Positions 8,193 through 15,511 of a DNA stretch of 20,361 nucleotides are shown here, piece by piece. Below the pieces are notes generated by a model. That model had not been told where the DNA came from. It saw nothing but the letters and a program-made list of their open reading frames with translations, and did not search any database. Position numbers and translations under genes: made by a program. This stretch comes from Bacillota bacterium (lineage in GTDB: Bacteria > Bacillota > UBA4882 > UBA8346). Numbering within the stretch: the first letter of the stretch is position 1; every line of letters starts with the position of its first letter. The stretch covers positions 1 through 20,361 of the forward strand of contig JAEZJQ010000079.1 in assembly GCA_023436305.1 (NCBI GenBank). Reading direction: 5' to 3'.

Positions 8193-8208
8193 TTTACCAA
8201 TTCAGTAA

Positions 8209-8237
8209 TTGACAGAGTTGTGATAAATCTATGGATA
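8209..8237 (+). promoter_or_regulatory. Weak candidate sigma-A promoter before the DUF4157 gene
   Basis: TTGACA at 8209-8214 is a perfect -35 box. Seventeen bases later is TGGATA (8232-8237), a poor -10 box. It lies in the 73-base gap between the ATPase and DUF4157 genes, so read-through from the ATPase gene is equally possible. Confidence 0.25.
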
Positions 8238-8265
8238 AGAACTAAGAAATAAAGGGGAGAGGTAT

Positions 8266-10137
8266 ATGTATTCTACCATTAAGGATCAATCAGGAGATAG
8301 CATCTATATATCGGTCGACACACTGGTCCAACCCAAAAAACACACGGTTATCAGCGCTTTTTCACCATATGCAACCGGAGAAGAAAAAAGACGAGTTCTT
8401 GAAGCCGGTGCGCCACTGTCAGCTCCGCCGCAAGAAAGCATGAACGCCATCCAAAAGAAAGCGAACCAAACCGGCCTGCCGGATCAGCTTAAAACCGGCA
8501 TTGAAAACCTTTCCGGCATCTCCTTGGAAAACACGCGGGTTCATTATAATTCCTCCAAGCCCGTTGAATTTCAGGCTTTGGCGTATACTCAAGGGACCGA
8601 TATCCATATCGGTCCTGGCCAGGAAAAATATCTTCCTCATGAGGCGTGGCATGTGGTTCAGCAAAGGCAGGGGCGTGTAAAACCGGAATCCCAAATCGAA
8701 AATGTGGCAACTAACAACGATTGGAGTTTGGAAAGAGAGGCCGATTTAGCAGGGTCCATGGCAGCGCAAAACGGAATAAAATATGCGCCGCTTCAAACAC
8801 CGGTCTTGCAATCCAATATGATAATACAACGCATGGAAGATCCCGACGATATAATCTACAACACGCTTATGAAAGTACATAATAGACTTAGAAAAATATA
8901 TGAAAGCTATACGATTCCCAAACCCAGTGCAATGGCCAAAAAAATTCGCGAATTTATAAAACAAGCCACTGATAAAAAGGATGCCTATCAAAAATACGCC
9001 GCGGACGCAGTTAAGACATATTTATCCGGCGGTATTAATGCAAGTGTCATCACGGCCATGATAAAAGATATCGAGGAAGAAGTTTCGGCAGGCAAGCGGG
9101 AGCGGGATGAACGCTTGAAAAGAATACGGGAATCGGAATCAACTGAGGAACAATCCGCTAAAAAGCGGACTAGAGTTCCGGTAAAAGTGGAGAAATATTT
9201 AGACCCAGAAAAGGCCGCCCTTAAGGAGAAACTTGAAAGCCCCAGGATTCAACAGAAAATGTTTCGCGCTTCTGCGCTGGGCTATAGGGCAAACCGTGCC
9301 AAAAGCACGGAAACTGTTAAACAGAGGGCTGAGCTCAATGCTTTGACCGAAAGTGCTAACCCCCTAAGCACGGCTGACATGGCTATGGTCCAAGCAAGCT
9401 ATCGGCCAGGTGCGGGCGGAGAACAATCTTTGTTACTTGAAAAAGGTCCGAAATACCAAGTTACGATGTCGCGAAGCGGAGGCCAGGAGATTCATCAACT
9501 CGGCCCATATCTGCCGGGCATAAAAAAGAGTGTTCAAGAAATCATTGAGGAAATTTTGAAAAATACCAAATTGAGTTCTACAGAACAGGCCGAGGCAATG
9601 AATATCAGAGACCCGGAAGAACTTGCAAAATGGGTTGCCGGCAAAAATGTTTCCGATAAATATATTGAAAAAATTCGCGCCATGCGGCATCTTCTTGCTA
9701 TCGAAAAACATCGGGGCGAAGAGATTTCGGGAGCCACCTCCTTAGAACACCGTTCGGCTGTTCACGGTTTTCGTGATATTACTGAATATCCGGAAAGAAC
9801 GCCTCTCGGCCCGTCTCAGGCCACCGTCGAACTCAAATTGGCTAGGGCGAAACGGCTTAAAAGTGAAGGGAAAAAAGAGACCGACATAGCGTCTGACTTT
9901 TCATATATTCCGTCACAAACACACAAACGAGCCTTGGAAAGTACGACTCATTTTCTAACCAGCTTCATGCAAAATCCCAAGCCTGATCCCGAAGCAGGAG
10001 CATTGGTGAAGGCACTCTTGGAGGAACAGAGCGAACCTGGCGAACCAAGCCAACAACTGGTTGATGCTTTTGAAGGGATAGTGAGGACTCCCACATATAC
10101 TGGTTTCGGTGGTCAAAGTGAAGAGGTGGATTTATGA
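8266..10137 (+). CDS. eCIS-core DUF4157 protein with HEAWH motif and an unrecognised C-terminal region
   Basis: A 623-residue protein. Residues 6-36 match the N-terminal motif of the toxin at 1762. The DUF4157 domain spans about 65-165: the typical LPDQLKTGIENLSG and VHYNSSKP stretches, ALAYTQGTDIHIGPGQE, then HEAWHVVQQRQG with the zincin-like HEAWH at 125-129, and EREAD at 156-160. DUF4157 is an eCIS-core putative metallopeptidase domain and a strong marker of these loci; it is usually joined to varied C-terminal domains that may be effectors. Here about 430 residues follow: a basic helical stretch (about 190-330) and a C-terminal half (about 340-623) with several His, Arg and Glu residues (SLEHRSAVHGF, THKRALESTTHF). 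I do not recognise this part. GGGGAGAGG before the ATG fixes the start. No immunity-like gene follows directly. Its role could be cargo processing or a second effector. Confidence 0.85.
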   Translation: MYSTIKDQSGDSIYISVDTLVQPKKHTVISAFSPYATGEEKRRVLEAGAPLSAPPQESMNAIQKKANQTGLPDQLKTGIENLSGISLENTRVHYNSSKPVEFQALAYTQGTDIHIGPGQEKYLPHEAWHVVQQRQGRVKPESQIENVATNNDWSLEREADLAGSMAAQNGIKYAPLQTPVLQSNMIIQRMEDPDDIIYNTLMKVHNRLRKIYESYTIPKPSAMAKKIREFIKQATDKKDAYQKYAADAVKTYLSGGINASVITAMIKDIEEEVSAGKRERDERLKRIRESESTEEQSAKKRTRVPVKVEKYLDPEKAALKEKLESPRIQQKMFRASALGYRANRAKSTETVKQRAELNALTESANPLSTADMAMVQASYRPGAGGEQSLLLEKGPKYQVTMSRSGGQEIHQLGPYLPGIKKSVQEIIEEILKNTKLSSTEQAEAMNIRDPEELAKWVAGKNVSDKYIEKIRAMRHLLAIEKHRGEEISGATSLEHRSAVHGFRDITEYPERTPLGPSQATVELKLARAKRLKSEGKKETDIASDFSYIPSQTHKRALESTTHFLTSFMQNPKPDPEAGALVKALLEEQSEPGEPSQQLVDAFEGIVRTPTYTGFGGQSEEVDL

Positions 10138-10261
10138 ATCCGTTCAAAACCAAATAGTTCAAGTGTAAAAATATAATCCAGTAAATTATGGGAACTTGGC
10201 GTCCGATATAATAACAGTGAAAATAATGTAAAATCAGAAACGAAAAGGGGGTCTGAAATAT
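10138..10261. other. Gap with two TATAAT boxes
   Basis: TATAAT occurs at 10172-10177 and 10207-10212, but neither has a good -35 box at the right distance. A promoter for the two small coiled-coil genes is possible but not demonstrated. GGGGG at 10247-10251 is the probable ribosome binding site for the TTG start at 10262. Confidence 0.25.
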
Positions 10262-10627
10262 TTGAAACTTGATAAGATAATCAATCTGGTGATCACAATC
10301 ACCTTAATTGCCGTTATAATTCTCTTTTTTCAGCTCCGTTTTGATCTGCGGAAAGAGCGCGCCGAATTCAAGAAGATTATGGACAATTATCAGTTAGTCG
10401 CGGATAAGCAGCAACAGGTCATTGAAGGAATGGGGAAATTGTCGGAGACCATTGCCGATATAACGGTAAAAGTGAATAGTGTTTCGAGCGGTCTTGGCAA
10501 AGTGAATCAAAAAATTGGTGGAGTGATTAATTTGGTTTCCGATTCCAAAGATCTGGTCGAGGAAAGCGCCAAACTTCTTAATGAACAGCAAGAATTGCTT
10601 GAAAAAATTCAGAAGAATTCAAATTAA
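10262..10627 (+). CDS. Small membrane-anchored coiled-coil protein
   Basis: A 121-residue protein starting at TTG, supported by GGGGG ten bases upstream. Residues about 5-24 form one hydrophobic membrane helix after a short basic N-terminus (MKLDK), so the rest probably faces outward. Residues about 28-118 are predicted from heptad-like spacing to form a long coiled coil (DNYQLVADKQQQVIEGMGKL and onward), with Val/Ile/Leu at core positions. No enzyme motif is visible. The design resembles methyl-accepting-type linkers, phage inner-membrane spanins and other tethers, none of which can be assigned. It lies 125 bases after the DUF4157 gene and 25 bases before the next small coiled-coil gene, so the two are likely co-expressed. 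A structural or membrane-tethering role beside the injection system is inference. Confidence 0.7.
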   Translation: MKLDKIINLVITITLIAVIILFFQLRFDLRKERAEFKKIMDNYQLVADKQQQVIEGMGKLSETIADITVKVNSVSSGLGKVNQKIGGVINLVSDSKDLVEESAKLLNEQQELLEKIQKNSN

Positions 10628-10651
10628 AATGATTGAAAGAAGGAGATTACG

Positions 10652-11098
10652 ATTCACGGTGTAAAGTTTTTTATCAGTTGTTTATTACTATTGACCTTGC
10701 TTTTTTCCTGCGCTTTGCCGGCTTTAGTGGTAGCGGAACCGAATTCTAAAATAACCGGGTCGGAAATCGAGCGGATCAAACAAATTACCCAGCGGCTACA
10801 ACAACTTAATACCGAACTAACTCAAAAGCTGCAACAATCAAATACGGATCTAACGAACACCCAAACCGAGCTAGGGAAGTATAAAGCCGAGTTGGAAAAC
10901 ATAACCCAACAATTATCGGAAGCAAACGTAGCCGTGGATTATTACAAAAAAGAATTACAGGAAGCCCAGCAATTACTGAATGAAACCAATCTTAAACTGG
11001 AGGATTATCAAAAAAAAGTTGCCAAGGAAATCGGAAGTCTAAAATTACAGCGGAACATTTCGGTCTTAGTGGCAATTTTGGTCTTAATACTTAAATGA
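10652..11098 (+). CDS. Exported coiled-coil protein with apparent ATT start
   Basis: With an ATT start at 10652 this is a 148-residue protein. The first about 29 residues form a Sec signal: basic GVK, a hydrophobic core (FFISCLLLLTLLF), then VVA before EPNS. AAGGAG ends 6 bases before that ATT, and no ATG, GTG or TTG lies between this site and residue 14. Starting at the TTG at 10691 would cut the signal in half and leave the ribosome binding site 45 bases away. The mature part (about 33-135) is a Gln/Asn/Leu-rich coiled coil, and the last 13 residues (ISVLVAILVLILK) are hydrophobic, perhaps a second anchor. LFSC in the signal is only a poor lipobox. No family is recognised. It is paired with the coiled-coil gene 25 bases upstream. 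Confidence 0.68.
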   Translation: MHGVKFFISCLLLLTLLFSCALPALVVAEPNSKITGSEIERIKQITQRLQQLNTELTQKLQQSNTDLTNTQTELGKYKAELENITQQLSEANVAVDYYKKELQEAQQLLNETNLKLEDYQKKVAKEIGSLKLQRNISVLVAILVLILK

Positions 11099-11181
11099 TG
11101 CCGGAAAAAATTTATCGCGTAAATTAATTTATTAAAATTTATAGAAGGAATTCCAAAGGTTAAGTTGAAATATATATTCAT

Positions 11182-11193
11182 GGGAACGTTCCC
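11182..11193. promoter_or_regulatory. Candidate LacI-family operator
   Basis: GGGAACGTTCCC is a perfect 12-bp palindrome with a central CG, the usual form of LacI-family sites. It ends 37 bases before the start codon of the LacI-type gene, which suggests autoregulation. A copy differing at one base lies at 12269-12280. Confidence 0.6.
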
Positions 11194-11230
11194 GGTACTT
11201 TATGAATCAATAAAACAATAGTGAGGATCC

Positions 11231-12241
11231 ATGACCACAATTTATGATGTGGGGCGGATGGCGGGAGTATCCCGGAGTACCGTCTCCCGAGTATTAAACG
11301 CCAAAGGTGAAGTTGACCCGAAAACAGCGGAATTGGTTTGGGAGGCGGTTCGAAAGTTAAACTACCACCCCAATGCCTCTGCGCGCGCCCTGGTCCGCAA
11401 GAAAACCGATATGATCGGAGTCATGCTGGCCGATGTATCGGATCCTTTTTATGAAAAAATCGTTAAAGGGATTGAGTCAGTAGTCAATGAGCGGAATATG
11501 GGGGTTTTCTTTTATAACTCATACGATAACTTGGATGATCATAAACTAATTATCTCTTCAGCGCTGGAAGGCAGCCAGGTGGATGGTTTGATAGTAGTGG
11601 GCAGCAACCTGGGCGATCGCAAAACGTTGTTGGAGATTATCAACCAGGGATTGCCGATTGCGTTCATTGAACGCTATTTTTCCGATGCCAAGATTACTTG
11701 TGTCATTTGTGATAATAAACAGGGGGCGAGCACAGCGGTGGAATACCTGCTGGGACTTGGACACCGGCGAATTGGTTGCATCACCGGTAATCTCCACCGT
11801 CAAACCGGTATTGACCGACTGGATGGTTATAAAACTGCCCTGCAAAAATATGATGTACCGGTGGAAGAAGAGTTGATCGCCCTTGGTAATTATCAGCATG
11901 CCAGTGGTTATGAAGGGATGAAACAGCTTTTGACCTTGCCCGAGAAGCCCACGGCGGTTTTCGCCGCCAATGATATGATGGCCATCGGGGCCATTTTAGC
12001 CATCAAGGAAATGGGGCTTTTGGTTCCGGAGAATATTTCGGTGGTGGGCTATGATGATATTACCTTTGCACCCATGGTTTTTCCCCAATTAACCACCATC
12101 CGGCAACCGCTATATGAAATGGGCGTCATGGCCGCCCGGGGATTGATTGACCGGATTACTTTGGGCGATCAAGCGGAAATCGTGAAACGGATTTTACCGG
12201 GTGAACTCATCGTCCGAAAATCGACTAGGGCGTTGGCATAA
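11231..12241 (+). CDS. LacI-family transcriptional repressor
   Basis: A 336-residue regulator of the usual family length. The helix-turn-helix is at about residues 3-23 (TIYDVGRMAGVSRSTVSRVLN), followed by the hinge helix around NYHPNASARALVRKKT. From residue 60 on is the periplasmic-binding-protein-like effector domain: IGVMLADVSDPFY, then DGLIVVG, a GHRRIGCITG segment, AVFAANDMMAIGAI and SVVGYDD. GAGG at 11223-11226 precedes the ATG. A palindrome upstream and a near-copy downstream are likely operators. It is followed by the GH116 and transporter genes, so the expected job is sugar-dependent control of those genes and of itself. The inducer cannot be read from sequence; a beta-linked gluco- or xylo-oligosaccharide or its product is plausible. 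Confidence 0.93.
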   Translation: MTTIYDVGRMAGVSRSTVSRVLNAKGEVDPKTAELVWEAVRKLNYHPNASARALVRKKTDMIGVMLADVSDPFYEKIVKGIESVVNERNMGVFFYNSYDNLDDHKLIISSALEGSQVDGLIVVGSNLGDRKTLLEIINQGLPIAFIERYFSDAKITCVICDNKQGASTAVEYLLGLGHRRIGCITGNLHRQTGIDRLDGYKTALQKYDVPVEEELIALGNYQHASGYEGMKQLLTLPEKPTAVFAANDMMAIGAILAIKEMGLLVPENISVVGYDDITFAPMVFPQLTTIRQPLYEMGVMAARGLIDRITLGDQAEIVKRILPGELIVRKSTRALA

Positions 12242-12258
12242 AATTTTAAAAATTTTGA

Positions 12259-12282
12259 GAACCTTCCCGGGAACCTTCCCGG
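12259..12282. promoter_or_regulatory. Tandem 12-bp repeat containing a second LacI-type operator
   Basis: GAACCTTCCCGG occurs twice in tandem (12259-12270 and 12271-12282). Across the junction, GGGAACCTTCCC (12269-12280) differs at one central base from the palindrome before the regulator gene, and TTCCCGGGAA (12264-12273) is a perfect 10-bp palindrome. It lies 18 bases after the regulator stop, in the long leader before the GH116 gene, where a repressor or roadblock site would be expected. Confidence 0.5.
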
Positions 12283-12649
12283 AGAGAACTTTGCTGAGGT
12301 AATTTTTTCGAATCAAATGGTCGATATTTAGAATGAAACTTTGGACGCCCCCGCACTGGGTTACCTTTTCATAAACGAACCATCAATCATGGCATGTTGA
12401 CTGCAGATGAGAGCAGGGTGTATACGCAACCTGAATTTCCCAAAAGGGTTAAAACATGCCCGCGTATAACATATTTAACATATTTTATCGGGTTGATCAT
12501 ATTTGGGGACACCTCGGACTACGATAATATGGCCTTCGATAATGTGACTAGTTTTTAAACATAAAATCTAATTCTTTGCATCAGCGCCCTGATGTTTAAG
12601 TTGAGACCGGAATGGAGCTTTTCGTGAAGGAGGAGACCAAGTATATAAT
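12283..12649. other. Long leader before the GH116 gene
   Basis: About 370 bases with no gene. A weak candidate promoter is TTGACT (12397-12402), 18 bases, then TATACG (12421-12426). The motif CGATAAT occurs at 12522 and again at 12537. No transposase remnant, riboswitch or tRNA could be recognised. AAGGAGGAG at 12627-12635 is the probable ribosome binding site, 14 bases from the ATG, a longer spacing than usual. Confidence 0.35.
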
Positions 12650-15289
12650 ATGACGGAACCAACATTTGTGAACCGTAGTGGAATGCCACTGGGCGGGATT
12701 GGCGCCGGAAAAGTGGATTTCTGCCCCAATGGAAAATTCACCAATTGTACTGCCAATAATAACTGGGACACGCCAATAACCGGTTCGGGCGCTGGTTCCA
12801 GCGGTGATACAGCGGATGGCGCCGGCATAAAGGGGGCTTTTATGGCCAGGTTTGTAGAGGGTTCCGGAGCGGAGATGCTACGGACCCACGGCCTTGGTGT
12901 GATACCCCCCATTTCGGAATCAGCAATCCGTTTTACAGCCAATTTTCCATATGCCAAGGTTGATTATACCCCCCTCGGTGAAGTGGCTTTTTGTTTGGAA
13001 GCTTTTTCGGCGCTGGACTTAGGTGAATCCCCGGAAGAGCGGTATCGCCATAGTTCATTACCAGTGGCCCTTTTTAAGTTTACTCTCACCAATTTAAGCC
13101 GGACTGCCCGCCGGGTTGCGGTAGCTTTTTCCTGGGAAAATTTAGTTGGACTGGGCGGCTATGCCGGAATTGTGATTAATCATACGGATTGCAGGGCATG
13201 TGAGCCGTTTGAAACGAAAGCATCGGCAGGTATTCGGTTTTTTAGCACCAAACAGCAAATTAACCCCCGGACAAACGGCGAGTACGTGTTGCAGGCTTTG
13301 CGAAATCCGGCGGTGGATATCAGTTGTTTTGATAGTTGGAATGTTGATGGGGATGGCCGGGAGCTCTGGGAAGAATTTAACCAATCCGGCCAGTTCGTTA
13401 AGAGGAATAATCAGAACATCGGAGGATGCATTGGATTTCAATTCGCCCGTTGGGACGGGGGCGCGCTGGCCCAAAGAGTCCGGTTGGAACCGGGAGAACA
13501 ACGAGTTTTAACCTTTGGGTTAAGTTGGTATTTTCCACACTTGATGTCTCCCGGATTCCCAAGCGTGGATTACGGACACGCTTATCAAAACTGGTTTCAT
13601 TCGGCAACAGACGCCGGTTTATTTGCCCTAAATCAAGCGGATGAATTATTGAATCGGACGTTACGATGGCAGAATCAATTACAGGTCTCCAACATTCCGG
13701 AATGGCTGAAAAGCCAGCTGAGTAATGATTTGGCCGTCTTATTCAGCAATAGTTGGTATACCAAAGATTACCGGTTTACTTTGAACGAATCCCCTACATA
13801 TATGCGCGGCTGTGCCGGGACTCTTGACCAGCGTATGGCCTCCGGAGGAATTATGGCCATGTGTTTTCCGGGCTTGGCAGCCGCCGAATTGCGTGAATGG
13901 GCGAAACAGCAAATTGGTGATGAAGATCCATTCCGGTTCGGGCTGCATTGGGACTGCGCCACCGGCCGGTTTGATAAAGAAATCGACCGGGCGGGAGCCA
14001 TCCGGCATGATATCGGCTGGGATCATCTTGAAGGCGGTGATCTGGGGACTCCGGGATGGACTTTATTGCACTGGCCTGATTTGGCGCCCGCTTTTATGAT
14101 TCAAGTCTATAACCTGGCCTTGTGGAGTGGTGATGAGGAATTTCTGAAGGAAATGTACTCTCCCATAAAAAAAGCATTAACATTCGTAGCCCGTCTGGAT
14201 CAGGATGACGATGGTATTCCCGATTTATGGGGACCGGGTTGTTGTACATACGATAATGAGAATTTTCCTTATTACGGGGCATCCGCTTATATTGCCTCGC
14301 TTTACCTGGCGGCGCTCCGCCTGGGGGAAAAACTCGGGAAACACTATCAAGATATGGAATTTCGTTTATTCTGCAATGAGCAAATTGGCCGGGTATCCCA
14401 ATCCATCCAAACAAAATTATGGAATGAAACCCAGGGCTACTTTCGGAGTTGGGTGGATGAAACCGCCGTGAACTGGGATACGGGTCTTCGGCCTCATGCT
14501 CCGAAATCGGATAATTGCATGGTCGCTCAGGTAGCTGGAGAATGGTTGGCGGGTATGTTCGGGATGGAACCGGGGATTGATCCCGGGCAGCTTTCCAGGG
14601 CGTTGGAACAAATATATCAACGAAACGTACTTCCGGTATCCGGTAGCCCTGCTAACGAAGTCACTCCGGACGGGGTGCCCTCGTTTTCCTGGCCGTTTTA
14701 TGCCGAAACTTATTTTGCATGCGCCGCTTGCTATTGGGGGCAACCGGAAAAAGGTCTAGAGGCTTTCCACCGTATCTATCACGCCATTCATGAAGTAGCC
14801 CGGACGCCATGGGATGCTCCGTTGGTTTGGGAAGGTCCTGGAAATTGTACACCGGGTTGGGGCCGCTGGTATATGTCCAGCCCAGCCAGCTGGTTTATAT
14901 TACCAGCACTGGCGGGAATAGTTTTTAACAGACTCGATTCGGAACTATGGCTTGCTCCGCACATCCCGCCGGAGATTGGCGCCGGGAAGGAATTTAAGGA
15001 TTTGCCGCTCTTTTTTCCCGAAGGATGGATTCAACTTTCCGCCCGAATCGGACCGGATTACCGGGAGTTCGATTTACGGTTAACTCTATCCATTGGGAAT
15101 CGGGACTTGGAGTTTAAGAAAGCCGTCTTCCGTTTACCGAAAGGCCTTAATCCGGAGGCAGTTCAAATTTCCGATCAAAAGGCAACCCGTTTTGTTGGTG
15201 AGTATAATCCGGTTACCGGTATACTTACCATCGCTACACCGTTTGTTTTAAGGGAAGAAGAAGGAATTCATTGGTTGGTAAACTGGTAA
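12650..15289 (+). CDS. GH116-family beta-glycosidase (GBA2/DUF608-like), cytoplasmic
   Basis: An 879-residue glycosidase without a signal peptide. The N-terminal beta-rich domain opens with the typical GMPLGGIGAGKVDFCPNGKF stretch and runs to about residue 330. The C-terminal (alpha/alpha)6 catalytic domain contains GTLDQRMASGG, DHLEGGD with E461, and CTYDNENFPYYGASAYIASL with D535. By comparison with the conserved motifs of GBA2 and the bacterial TxGH116 (a Glu in an LEG-type motif and an Asp in TYD), E461 is the likely nucleophile and D535 the likely acid/base. Known GH116 enzymes cleave beta-glucosides, and some cleave beta-xylosides or N-acetylglucosaminides. The gene follows the LacI regulator and precedes a sugar ABC transporter, so it probably hydrolyses imported oligosaccharides. 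Substrate is not resolved by sequence. Its stop codon forms the first three bases of a 17-bp tandem repeat. Confidence 0.88.
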   Translation: MTEPTFVNRSGMPLGGIGAGKVDFCPNGKFTNCTANNNWDTPITGSGAGSSGDTADGAGIKGAFMARFVEGSGAEMLRTHGLGVIPPISESAIRFTANFPYAKVDYTPLGEVAFCLEAFSALDLGESPEERYRHSSLPVALFKFTLTNLSRTARRVAVAFSWENLVGLGGYAGIVINHTDCRACEPFETKASAGIRFFSTKQQINPRTNGEYVLQALRNPAVDISCFDSWNVDGDGRELWEEFNQSGQFVKRNNQNIGGCIGFQFARWDGGALAQRVRLEPGEQRVLTFGLSWYFPHLMSPGFPSVDYGHAYQNWFHSATDAGLFALNQADELLNRTLRWQNQLQVSNIPEWLKSQLSNDLAVLFSNSWYTKDYRFTLNESPTYMRGCAGTLDQRMASGGIMAMCFPGLAAAELREWAKQQIGDEDPFRFGLHWDCATGRFDKEIDRAGAIRHDIGWDHLEGGDLGTPGWTLLHWPDLAPAFMIQVYNLALWSGDEEFLKEMYSPIKKALTFVARLDQDDDGIPDLWGPGCCTYDNENFPYYGASAYIASLYLAALRLGEKLGKHYQDMEFRLFCNEQIGRVSQSIQTKLWNETQGYFRSWVDETAVNWDTGLRPHAPKSDNCMVAQVAGEWLAGMFGMEPGIDPGQLSRALEQIYQRNVLPVSGSPANEVTPDGVPSFSWPFYAETYFACAACYWGQPEKGLEAFHRIYHAIHEVARTPWDAPLVWEGPGNCTPGWGRWYMSSPASWFILPALAGIVFNRLDSELWLAPHIPPEIGAGKEFKDLPLFFPEGWIQLSARIGPDYREFDLRLTLSIGNRDLEFKKAVFRLPKGLNPEAVQISDQKATRFVGEYNPVTGILTIATPFVLREEEGIHWLVNW

Positions 15290-15378
15290 GCATGGAAACA
15301 TGGTAAGCATGGTAACATGATAAGCATGGTAACATGATAAGCATGGAAACATGATAAGCATGGTAACATGCTAAGCAT
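15287..15378. repeat. 17-bp tandem repeat, five full units and a partial sixth
   Basis: Units of TAAGCATGGTAACATGA start at 15287, 15304, 15321, 15338 and 15355, with a 7-base partial unit at 15372. Units differ at position 10 (A or T) and at the last base. The first unit begins with the TAA stop of the GH116 gene. Each unit carries CATG twice, separated by 4 bases, and a mini reading frame ATG GTA ACA TGA (ATG GAA ACA TGR in the A variants). The period is not a multiple of three, so the array cannot encode a repeat protein. Confidence 0.95.
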
Positions 15379-15511
15379 CCGATTGATCCGGTTGTTTCAA
15401 ATGAAAGGAGGTGGGGCATCCCCATTACAGTACGGTAAATCGTATGAGCGTGGTTGGTATGGTTTTATCGTAATCCGGACGTACAAATCATTGAAATGGA
15501 GGAAATGAGTT
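15379..15511. other. Spacer between the repeat and the binding-protein gene
   Basis: It holds GGAGGTGGGG at 15407-15416, a small hairpin TGGGG/CCCCA around 15411-15423, and a 35-codon plus-strand frame from the ATG at 15401 that ends just before the ATG at 15512. That frame has no ribosome binding site of its own and no recognisable product, so I do not call it a gene. GGAGG at 15498-15502 serves the binding-protein gene. Confidence 0.4.

Noticed and set aside
12481..12560. Possible insertion-sequence end suggested by the repeated CGATAAT and GGGGACACC
   Set aside because: No inverted terminal repeat partner, no target-site duplication and no transposase remnant were found.
15234..15425. Minus-strand frame with HAYHVSML-like repeats
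   Set aside because: It is simply the complement of the 17-bp array. The 17-base period changes frame each unit, and there are no translation signals.
15401..15508. 35-codon plus-strand frame before the binding-protein gene
   Set aside because: No ribosome binding site, no recognisable product and chance length; left as part of the spacer.
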